37,172 nt of DNA, taken from contig DAOWGX010000021.1 of assembly GCA_030641715.1 (NCBI GenBank), positions 1 through 37,172 on the forward strand. Reading direction: 5' to 3'. Under the pieces are notes generated by a model. The model was not told where the DNA came from. It searched no databases and was given only the letters and a program-made list of their open reading frames with translations. This DNA is from Nanobdellota archaeon (GTDB taxonomy: Archaea; Nanobdellota; Nanobdellia; Pacearchaeales; GW2011-AR1). Position numbers and translations under genes: made by a program. Below, piece by piece: positions 13,590 through 20,536 of this stretch; position 1 is the stretch's first letter; each line of letters begins with the position of its first letter.

Positions 13590-15401
13590 TTATTGATCTT
13601 GTTTTTCTCTTATAAATTTTAATAGTTTTCTAAAATTATCTTTTGTTCTTTTTGTAATGGAAACAACTTTATTTTCTATTAATAACTTCATGAAGGCTGT
13701 AGCTAGGGTTTTCTTTAGAGCAGACTGCTTATGTTGTATTTTGGCATAAGTATTTTCCCCAAATACTGCGTCAATGACGGTCTTTTTGTCAGATTCCTCT
13801 ACCAAGTCTTCTATTGGCCCCCTAATCCCTAAAGCATCATCAAATGTATGTATTCTATCTTCAACATAACTTTCAAATTCTTTAACATAATTTGTCTTGG
13901 ATTTTCTCCCACCCCTATCCCCATCTAGTATTATTACAAAGTTGCTTCCCCATGCAAGATATAATCTAAGAATATCCCACAATTTATCACAACCTGCGCC
14001 TGGATAAAAATTATATTCAAATTTATCTCTAAGTATTGTTTTTACAAAATACTTTAACGCATAGAAATCATTTTTACCTTCTAATATCGTTATATTTGGA
14101 ATAGGTTCAAGAAAACTAGGTCTATAATCCAACCTGTCCAGAATAGGTTGAAAGTAAGAAATTTTATCGTCTCCCAATCCCTGTCCAACGTATCTAAAAT
14201 ACTTAATAACCTCTATTTTTGCATTATCCTCTTCATTTAAATTCCCAGAAAATTCTTCTTCGGTGAGACTTTCATTTATACATATATATGAGCCACTTAA
14301 CCATTTTGGATTAATTAGGTGGTGACTATGCGTGGAATAGATCACTAAAGACTCCTTGCTTAAATCCTCTATTGCCTCAATTATTTTGGATTGTGCAGAA
14401 GAATGTAAGTTTGAAGCTGGCTCATCTAATAGAAAAAGTATATTTCTTGTTCTGGTTTTTCTAAATTCTGTAAATAATAAAAATGAGAAAAACCATTTAA
14501 ATCCCTTACTTCGCTCGTTTACTGAAAATATCTTCCCAGTATTTGTTTTAATTTTAAAAGATACTTCAAGTATTTTGTTTGCATATTTTGTATTAATCTT
14601 AATTTCCTTAAAGTTTATTTTCTGTTCTCCAAATAAAGCGCTCCATCTTGAAGTTATTTTTTCATCCAAGATTCTTTCCATTGAAGATATACGATTTTCC
14701 GCGGGATCATTATCCGTCTCCCAAATATCAACAACATGTTCTTGGAAATTCAAATCTGGGTTTGAAGTTTTTAGTATGTCGTTCAAAACAGATTGCCAAA
14801 TCTTATTATTTTTCATTGAAATACTTTCACTTTCAACAGCCCCGGATACCGTGAAAAATATGTTCTCTGGAATTTCAAAAATAAAGTCATCATAATATAA
14901 AATTTCTGGAATTAGTTCTCCTTTTATGAAATCTATAAGTTTTTGCCAACTTTCATTGTCGGTTTTAGAGAGAGATTTTGACGATGATAATGTTTTTGCA
15001 TCAAAGCTACAGGATATATTTGTTTGTTGGAATTTATGTAATTTAAAATTAAATTTGAATGCATATGAAAATTCATTAGAAATTTCTAAAGACGTTCTTT
15101 TTCCTAACTCTTTTTTCCAATAATCATTAATTTTTTCTATATCTTCTTTCTCAAATACAAGATTGGACTCGACATAAATATCTCCCGTAAAATCAGTCCC
15201 TTTCGGTCTGAAGATATTTAAAGATTCTTCCAGTGGCTCGTTTCCTTTAATCATTTGATAAAATAGATTTATTGCTTCCATAACACTGGTTTTTCCACTT
15301 TCATTTAAACCAACCAAAGTAATAATTCGATCACTGTCCAAATCTACGCTAACTTTATGGATTCCCTTAAAATTTTTAACTACGAAATTCTTATATAACA
15401 T
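13590..15401 (-). CDS. OLD-family ATP-dependent nuclease (AAA ATPase + TOPRIM)
   Basis: 603 aa. An N-terminal SMC-like ATPase with Walker A GLNESGKTS (31-39), signature-like NERSKGFKWF (295-304), Walker B LFLLDEPASNLH (322-333) and the H-loop STHSHHL (356-362) is interrupted by a long beta/helical insert (about 60-270). The C-terminal TOPRIM nuclease has ILEGKND with E441 and ILDGDRGG with D493/D495. OLD proteins cut DNA and serve in phage exclusion; the class 2 type (GajA) pairs with a UvrD-like helicase. No such partner is adjacent here. TATA aaaatatataaaca (reverse, about 15424-15437) gives a leaderless start. Divergent from the membrane protein gene; likely a defence or accessory gene. 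Confidence 0.9.
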   Translation of the reverse strand: MLYKNFVVKNFKGIHKVSVDLDSDRIITLVGLNESGKTSVMEAINLFYQMIKGNEPLEESLNIFRPKGTDFTGDIYVESNLVFEKEDIEKINDYWKKELGKRTSLEISNEFSYAFKFNFKLHKFQQTNISCSFDAKTLSSSKSLSKTDNESWQKLIDFIKGELIPEILYYDDFIFEIPENIFFTVSGAVESESISMKNNKIWQSVLNDILKTSNPDLNFQEHVVDIWETDNDPAENRISSMERILDEKITSRWSALFGEQKINFKEIKINTKYANKILEVSFKIKTNTGKIFSVNERSKGFKWFFSFLLFTEFRKTRTRNILFLLDEPASNLHSSAQSKIIEAIEDLSKESLVIYSTHSHHLINPKWLSGSYICINESLTEEEFSGNLNEEDNAKIEVIKYFRYVGQGLGDDKISYFQPILDRLDYRPSFLEPIPNITILEGKNDFYALKYFVKTILRDKFEYNFYPGAGCDKLWDILRLYLAWGSNFVIILDGDRGGRKSKTNYVKEFESYVEDRIHTFDDALGIRGPIEDLVEESDKKTVIDAVFGENTYAKIQHKQSALKKTLATAFMKLLIENKVVSITKRTKDNFRKLLKFIREKQDQ

Positions 15402-15554
15402 ACAAGGAGAGAAGATTACGAATGTTTATATATTTTCTCATGTACTTTTCATAGCTTGTGTAATTTTATATCCTACATATTTGGAAAATCTAATAAAATA
15501 TCTCACAAAAAACATTATGTGTAATTATTTAAACTAAAAAAATTAAATAATCTT

Positions 15555-16319
15555 ATGAATATTCCTTCGGCAGTTCTGAGTATAAAAAAGAATGCAAAGA
15601 TAATTGGAGATTTTTTTGCCAATAATTTCACAGAGATTGTATTTTGGATAATTCTCATTCTACTATTGTTCTTATTTTGGGGTTTTGTTGATTATAGGTT
15701 GGTAAACGGAGGGATTATACTTTGGATGATAGGCATAAAGCAATACATCTTGCCGGGGATTGGGGAGCAAAATGCTTCTAGATTACTAATAGGATCAATA
15801 CTTATTCTTACGGGAACCTTGGCCATCTTTACTAAGAATATTATGGCAATAGGGGGTGATGCCATGGTTCTTGTTATGTTAGTGATTGTAACGGGAGTAG
15901 TGGGTTTATATTTTCTCATGGAAAATTTCCTGGCAAAAAAGACAAAGATAATTTCTATTCCCACATTATTAATTATGACAATCGTCCTAATGTTTACAAT
16001 AGGGCCCCTCATTAACGCGATAAATTCGAATGGATTTTCCAATTTTTATTTTTATTTGGCTACAATTAATTTCATAATTTTGATAAATTTCGGGCTCTTT
16101 ATATTGATTAGAGAATTATTGTCATTATATGGTATAAAGAATAATAGCTTATCTCTTGGTGTTGCAGTATCAATTTTCGTTGTAGTCAGTGGTTATTTCT
16201 ACCTAGGAATCGTTCCAAAGGAATTAAAGCTAGAAAGATTTCTTATAATAGTTTCTATCGGTTTTGTAACTGTCTGGGGGGCTATAGCATCATTTAGAAA
16301 TATCTTTAACTGGAGATAA
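15555..16319 (+). CDS. Polytopic membrane protein, unknown, 254 aa
   Basis: Not recognised. About seven hydrophobic segments: near residues 27-45, 50-65, 72-90, 97-118, 130-152, 158-185 and 193-250 (the last holding two). Loops are short with few charged residues, and there is no catalytic motif or Cys/His cluster. TATA taattatttaaact (about 15521-15536) predicts a short leader. It shares a 153-bp divergent promoter region with the OLD nuclease gene and could be a membrane partner of it, e.g. an effector in abortive infection, but this is inference from position only. Confidence 0.75.
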   Translation: MNIPSAVLSIKKNAKIIGDFFANNFTEIVFWIILILLLFLFWGFVDYRLVNGGIILWMIGIKQYILPGIGEQNASRLLIGSILILTGTLAIFTKNIMAIGGDAMVLVMLVIVTGVVGLYFLMENFLAKKTKIISIPTLLIMTIVLMFTIGPLINAINSNGFSNFYFYLATINFIILINFGLFILIRELLSLYGIKNNSLSLGVAVSIFVVVSGYFYLGIVPKELKLERFLIIVSIGFVTVWGAIASFRNIFNWR

Positions 16320-16368
16320 AGGTTAATTTTTAGAAGTCCAAAATTCAAATCTTCTATTTTAAATCAAA

Positions 16369-16455
16369 CGCGGGTTCCATTCTACTACTCTAGTGCTTTG
16401 ACCTAGCCCAGTTATGGGCTGTTCGATGACTACAATTTGTCCCAACGGAACCGCG
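16369..16455. ncRNA. Candidate structured non-coding element, 87 nt
   Basis: CGCGGGTTCC (16369-16378) pairs with GGAACCGCG (16447-16455) over 9 bp with one bulged G. A second perfect stem AGCCCA/TGGGCT with loop GTTA lies near the middle (16405-16420). The segment is clearly more GC-rich than its flanks and has no reading frame. It is tRNA-sized but has no T-arm or anticodon arm, so it is not a plain tRNA. A single H/ACA-like hairpin (ACA at 16463-16465 on the plus strand) or a protein-bound operator are alternatives. The strand is undecided. Confidence 0.4.
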
Positions 16456-16558
16456 CATTTAAACATGATCTCAGCGACGGCGCTATGATATAATCATGGT
16501 TTTTTAATTAAGTTCTGAAAGTTAACAACTTAATTTTTTAACATGTAAACAAAAGGCT

Positions 16559-16566
16559 TTTATATG
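16559..16566 (+). promoter_or_regulatory. TATA box of tRNA-Glu
   Basis: ttttatatg in ggcttttatatgcac lies about 26 bp before the tRNA 5' end at 16588. An upstream GTTAACAACTTAA (about 16521-16533) also occurs, with one change, at about 13484, where it is again followed by an aggctt-tatat box. Confidence 0.5.
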
Positions 16567-16571
16567 CACAT

Positions 16572-16586
16572 TAATTTCTTAAGAAG
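16572..16586 (-). repeat. Right arm of the 15-bp inverted repeat
   Basis: TAATTTCTTAAGAAG ends one base before tRNA-Glu begins and is the exact reverse complement of 13449-13463. The distance between the outer ends is 3138 bp. Confidence 0.6.
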
Positions 16587-16587
16587 A

Positions 16588-16660
16588 GCTCCTGTAGTCT
16601 AGTGGCCAAGGATGCTGCCCTTTCACGGCAGTGACCCGGGTTCAAATCCCGGTGGGAGCG
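16588..16660 (+). tRNA. tRNA-Glu(UUC)
   Basis: 73 nt, no intron, no encoded CCA, discriminator G. Acceptor GCTCCTG/TGGGAGC (two G-U type pairs near the inner end), D-arm AGTCTAGTGGCCAAGGAT, anticodon stem CTGCC/GGCAG with loop CTTTCAC giving UUC, T-stem CCGGG/CCCGG with loop TTCAAAT. It stands directly at the edge of the OLD-nuclease segment. A 16-nt copy of its 5' end lies 3.2 kb upstream. Confidence 0.95.
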
Positions 16661-16702
16661 TGTTAGTTTTTTGTGATTTTCATGGGACTGTTTAAGAGAT
16701 GT

Positions 16703-18817
16703 TTATGACTTTCTTCTATATTCCTCAACTATTTCCAAAATTCTCGCCCCGTATTTTATCAATTTTGAAGGACCAATACCGTCAATTTTTGAAAGTTCCT
16801 CCGCGGTTGTTGGTAATTTTTGTGAGATTAATTCTATTGTTTTGTTATTAAGAATTGTATAGGCTGGGACGTTGTTTTCGTGACTAAGGATGCTTCTCCA
16901 ACTGACTAATTCTTCTAAGATTCTAGGGTTAGTTGATTCTGATTTATCTTGCTTGGGCAGGGATTTTCCTTCAATCATTTTTAACATTTCGTCGTTGATA
17001 AAATAAGTTCTTTTCTTTCCCGAGTAAGTCAAATACAAAATTTCTTTTGCTCGCGAGATTGCGACGTAAAATAATCGTCTTTCTTCTTCGAGCTTGTTGT
17101 AATCGTCAGTTTTAATCATCTCGATTGCAGGATGATCTGAAGCTTTGCATGGGAAATTTTGTTCGTTACATCCAACAACGAAAATCTTTTTCGCTTCGAG
17201 ACCTTTAATGGCATGGATTGTTGCCAAGGTCACGTCGCTGATTGTTCCTTCTGTATGTTTTTGAATTTCATCAGTCTTGACAATATGAGAAATTCCTTGT
17301 TTTTTCATCAACTGTGAAATCTCCTGAAGCTGTCGATTTGTTCTTACCAATACAAAAATTTCTCCTCTTGTAACTTTGGACTCTAAAATTTTTTTAATTA
17401 TAAAATTTCTCTCAGTTTCTTCAGATTCGAAATCAATAATCTTAATTTTTACATCTTTTGATTCTTGATGATACTCCAAGTCTGGAAGTCCCATACTCTC
17501 GATAGAATGATTCATAAATTTTACAATGTCTCTAACGCTTCGGTAGTTTTTTGTTAGATGAATAATTTCCGAATTGGGATAGTCTTTTTCAAAATTAAGA
17601 ATATAATTGATGTTTGCGCCCCTCCATCCGAAGATAGATTGTCGTGGATCACCGACGGCAAAAAAATTCTTTGGTTTTAGAAGATGAATCAGTTCTACTT
17701 GCATTGCATTAACATCTTGATATTCATCTACGAGGATATATTCGAATTCTGGAATCTCTGGAATGTTGTTCTTTAAAAATTTCGTTGCATCGAGAATTTG
17801 ATCAGTGTAATCTCGAAGTCCTTGCATTAGCATATGCTCTTTCAAATACTTTATAATCTGATAAACTCTCTTAGCGTTATATCTATTTTTTATATCGACG
17901 TTTTTTGAAAAATCGTATTCTTCTTCGCCAGTTACTTTAAAGTAATCCATTACTGAAAAACAATCGTTCATAAAACTATTTGCTAACTGGTTCCCTGTTT
18001 TGAACTTTCTTTGCTGGGGTGTAAAATATGATTGTAAAGCATCTTCCATACCGATTCCTAAATTTTCAAGAGCCATATTCATCGCGAGAATTTTATCTGT
18101 GTAAGATTGAACTTTAGTTGGACGACCATAAATTTGATGACCATGTTTTTGTAAAATTTTTTCACAAAATGAGTTAAACGTGTGTACGTTTACACTATTA
18201 ATATTTAGTTCATAAAGTCTTTTTTCCATTTCTTGTCGAGCTTTTCGCGTGAATGTAATCGCTAGAATTTTTTCTGGAGACACTCCTTGATATTTGACCA
18301 AAAATTCTATTCTTTTAGTGAGAACGGTTGTTTTTCCAGAACCCGCACCTGCAACGCAAAGAATTTTTCCCGCTTCGGAAATTATTGCTTTTTTTTGTTT
18401 ATTATTATATTCTCCAAGAAAACTTTCGAGCGCTTTGAATTTTTCTTTATCTTCTTCGGTAACTTTAGTCTGTTTAAGTTTAATCCTGTTTTTTAGTTCC
18501 TTTTTTGACATAGTTGGATGTGTAATTTCGTTTTGTCCTTTAATCGTTAACCTTAAGATTTTTACAAATTGATTATAGTCACTTGTCGAAAGTTCTATCA
18601 TGCCATTCGTGATTAATTTATCAATTTCTTGATAAATCTTGTTTTTGTCCCAACATAGGCTGCCAAAATTGTATAATTCATCTAAATTATTTTTTACTAC
18701 AGATTTGTTTTTATAGTCTCCATTTAAAAAATCTGCAAGGAGAGTTTTTCCAACTTGAAATGGTAATTCCATTAATGCTTTGAGTATTTTAAGATATTCT
18801 AAATTTTCCTCTTCCAT
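16703..18817 (-). CDS. UvrD/PcrA-family DNA helicase with RQC-like and HRDC domains
   Basis: 704 aa SF1A helicase. The first about 100 residues resemble an RQC-type winged helix (LPFQVGKTLLADFLNGD, 18-34). Walker A AGAGSGKTT is at 156-164, followed by motif Ia ITFTRKAR, motif II VDEYQD, motif III VGDPRQSIFGWRGA, motif V ATIHAIKGLEAKKIFVVG and motif VI FYVAISRAKE. The C-terminal 70 residues (LPTTAEELSKIDGIGPSKLIKYG) are an HRDC domain. It should unwind DNA in repair or replication restart. This architecture is, from memory, common in Firmicutes and DPANN and argues for a general repair helicase. Separate transcript from the OLD gene. Confidence 0.93.
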   Translation of the reverse strand: MEEENLEYLKILKALMELPFQVGKTLLADFLNGDYKNKSVVKNNLDELYNFGSLCWDKNKIYQEIDKLITNGMIELSTSDYNQFVKILRLTIKGQNEITHPTMSKKELKNRIKLKQTKVTEEDKEKFKALESFLGEYNNKQKKAIISEAGKILCVAGAGSGKTTVLTKRIEFLVKYQGVSPEKILAITFTRKARQEMEKRLYELNINSVNVHTFNSFCEKILQKHGHQIYGRPTKVQSYTDKILAMNMALENLGIGMEDALQSYFTPQQRKFKTGNQLANSFMNDCFSVMDYFKVTGEEEYDFSKNVDIKNRYNAKRVYQIIKYLKEHMLMQGLRDYTDQILDATKFLKNNIPEIPEFEYILVDEYQDVNAMQVELIHLLKPKNFFAVGDPRQSIFGWRGANINYILNFEKDYPNSEIIHLTKNYRSVRDIVKFMNHSIESMGLPDLEYHQESKDVKIKIIDFESEETERNFIIKKILESKVTRGEIFVLVRTNRQLQEISQLMKKQGISHIVKTDEIQKHTEGTISDVTLATIHAIKGLEAKKIFVVGCNEQNFPCKASDHPAIEMIKTDDYNKLEEERRLFYVAISRAKEILYLTYSGKKRTYFINDEMLKMIEGKSLPKQDKSESTNPRILEELVSWRSILSHENNVPAYTILNNKTIELISQKLPTTAEELSKIDGIGPSKLIKYGARILEIVEEYRRKS

Positions 18818-18849
18818 AAGATAAAAATCTTAAATTAGTTTTTAAATTT

Positions 18850-19785
18850 TTAGAAACTCAAGATTGTCATCTGAATAACATTATTTTCTTCGTTTAGCTC
18901 TTCTACTTTGGATTCGTAGTCAAGGACAAAATCGATAGTTTCGATATTCATCGAGGGTAATTTGATATTTGTGGCGCTGAGAGTCCTTGTGTAACCAACG
19001 TCAATATAATTTAAATTAAGTGTTTCAATCACATCTCTCTTTGCAATTAATGTTAAACTGATATCTTCGATTTCAGTTAATCCCTCATTTAAAACTGTAA
19101 TATTAAAATCTAGATATCGTCCTTTCTTGACTGCAGAAAGTTTAGAGATTTTTGCGTCAGGTAATGGTTTTATCGAATAAAGTTTTTTAATAAGATCTAT
19201 CATGTCTTGGGTAATCTTTTGATCGCAGTTTGAGATGTTGTACATAATTTCGTTAGGGTTTAAGGTGTGGTCAAATCCAAAAACGTGGCAGAGTTCGTGA
19301 ATTTCTACGACGGGGCGTTCGCAACGAGAGTCTTCATATAAGAGAATTTTCCCTTCTTTGATTATTTTAAAATTAGTTGTATTCATGATTTTTGTGGGTC
19401 CTCCTTCTCCGGCTACAAAAATATTTTCTCCAAGCTCTATGAAATTCTCAGAACAACCCACTAAGATATCTGCTTTTTTATTGGCAATTTCATGAAACGA
19501 AATTATCTCCATTTTTTCTTGAAAAATTTGGAGGGCTTCTTTCATCGAGGATGTTCTGATGTTTGAACAAGAAGGTTCGATAAAATAAGAAATGTTGTTG
19601 TGGTCGAATCTTAAATTTTCTTCGAAGACTGGCGGGGGTCCGTAGTTGATTGTTGTGATGGGTTCGGAGGTGGTTTCGATAGGTTTCATTTCGATGGGTG
19701 CTTGTGGTAAATTTTGACATATCAGGGAGTAGGAAAATATTAATGTAGCTAATATGAACATTATCAGGACTATTTGTTTTATCAT
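18850..19785 (-). CDS. Membrane-anchored or secreted metzincin-type metalloprotease with CARDB-like domain
   Basis: 311 aa. A hydrophobic signal/anchor at 5-22 ends near C23. The catalytic motif HELCHVFGFDH (163-173) is the HExxHxxGxxH zinc site, with Met-turn IMY at 180-182, as in matrixin/archaemetzincin-like proteases. Several cysteines (C73, C111, C155, C166, C187) may form disulfides outside the cell. From about residue 205 a beta-sandwich follows (LDFNITVLNEGLTEIEDISL ... YESKVEELNEENNV) matching the CARDB adhesion pattern. It probably works at the cell surface on proteins or peptides, perhaps of a host or partner cell (inference). Single gene. Confidence 0.87.
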   Translation of the reverse strand: MIKQIVLIMFILATLIFSYSLICQNLPQAPIEMKPIETTSEPITTINYGPPPVFEENLRFDHNNISYFIEPSCSNIRTSSMKEALQIFQEKMEIISFHEIANKKADILVGCSENFIELGENIFVAGEGGPTKIMNTTNFKIIKEGKILLYEDSRCERPVVEIHELCHVFGFDHTLNPNEIMYNISNCDQKITQDMIDLIKKLYSIKPLPDAKISKLSAVKKGRYLDFNITVLNEGLTEIEDISLTLIAKRDVIETLNLNYIDVGYTRTLSATNIKLPSMNIETIDFVLDYESKVEELNEENNVIQMTILSF

Positions 19786-19880
19786 GTTTTGTTGAATGGG
19801 GAAGAGTATTTATTTGTTGTTGTAACTTGATTTTTTGGAGTAGTTAATCTTATAAATCTATTCGGGGGTTATATATTGTT

Positions 19881-19895
19881 GAACTCGTAGTTTAA
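19881..19895 (+). repeat. Partial copy of the tRNA-Arg 5' end
   Basis: GAACTCGTAGTTTAA matches the first 15 bases of the tRNA-Arg gene (19939-19953) at 14 positions, 58 bp upstream and in the same orientation. It cannot fold into a tRNA. Its TTTAAA could instead serve as a TATA-like element for the real gene, about 45 bp before it. Confidence 0.5.
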
Positions 19896-19938
19896 AGTAA
19901 CTTTTTCAAGGTTTCATGGAAACGACGAGCCGAAAACA

Positions 19939-20010
19939 GAGCTCGTAGTTTAATGGATAGAATAACAGGTTTCGGCCCTGTGGATGGGAGTTCGATTCTT
20001 CCCGAGCTCG
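19939..20010 (+). tRNA. tRNA-Arg(UCG)
   Basis: 72 nt, no intron, discriminator G, no encoded CCA. Acceptor GAGCTCG/CGAGCTC; D-arm GTTTAATGGATAGAAT; anticodon stem ACAGG/CCTGT with loop TTTCGGC giving UCG; T-arm GGGAG/CTTCC with loop TTCGATT. A second possible pairing of CGACGAGC (19923-19930) with GCTCGTCG (20006-20013) would compete with the acceptor stem or extend the precursor. A weak hairpin cggttc/gagccg follows at about 20025-20041. Confidence 0.93.
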
Positions 20011-20081
20011 TCGAACCCACAGGCGGTTCTATCAGAGCCGTTTCTCATTAATTTTAAATAGTCTTTTTGGTGGGATTGTTT

Positions 20082-20336
20082 ATGTCGATACTTGATCTAT
20101 TTGTAACAAAAGAAAAGATACAGCGTAATATTGATACTCTTAAGGAAAGAAAGAAAAATTTACATTCTATTATCTCCAAAGAAGTTAATTCTGTTTTAAA
20201 AGAGCGTTATCCAGATTCTACGATTGAATACCTCCGAGAAAAATGTCGCAAAGAAATTTCTGCGATTGAAGAAGGACTTTATAAAAAGTATTATAATGAA
20301 ATTGACATGCGGTTGAACAATTTATATCTAATTTGA
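20082..20336 (+). CDS. Small coiled-coil protein, 84 aa, unknown
   Basis: Start ATG at 20082 is preferred over an upstream TTG at 20067 because the TATA-like attttaaatag (about 20051-20061) lies about 25 bp before it. The protein is almost wholly helical and charged (KEKIQRNIDTLKERKKNLHSIISKEV), with heptad-like spacing through residue 75. No known domain is recognised; an oligomerising or nucleic-acid-associated helper is conceivable. The 200-bp spacer after it, up to proS, shows no gene. Confidence 0.65.
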   Translation: MSILDLFVTKEKIQRNIDTLKERKKNLHSIISKEVNSVLKERYPDSTIEYLREKCRKEISAIEEGLYKKYYNEIDMRLNNLYLI

Positions 20337-20536
20337 CTAAAACCAAAGGATTACGTTAATGGAATATCTGTGGCAACGTATTTGCAAATCGTAAGATTCT
20401 CTAGGAGTTTGATAAGTAGCGGAGGGCTTTATTCGTTATAAACTTTCTTATTTTTTCAGAGTCTATCTTATTTTATAGGGATTTTACTAGAACCGATTTT
20501 CATTAGTTTTAAATATGCTTAGGATTAATATTATTT

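Noticed and set aside
16320-16470. A tRNA gene at the structured element
   Set aside because: Only a closing stem and one hairpin form; there is no T-loop, D-arm or anticodon loop on either strand.
13590-18817. Gabija defence system (OLD nuclease plus UvrD helicase)
   Set aside because: The helicase starts 3.4 kb from the OLD gene, past a membrane protein and a tRNA gene, on its own promoter. It has RQC and HRDC domains typical of a repair helicase, and GajA/GajB are normally adjacent.
19923-20013. A split-tRNA or trans-splicing signal around tRNA-Arg
   Set aside because: The tRNA is complete by itself; the CGACGAGC/GCTCGTCG pairing overlaps the acceptor stem and is short.
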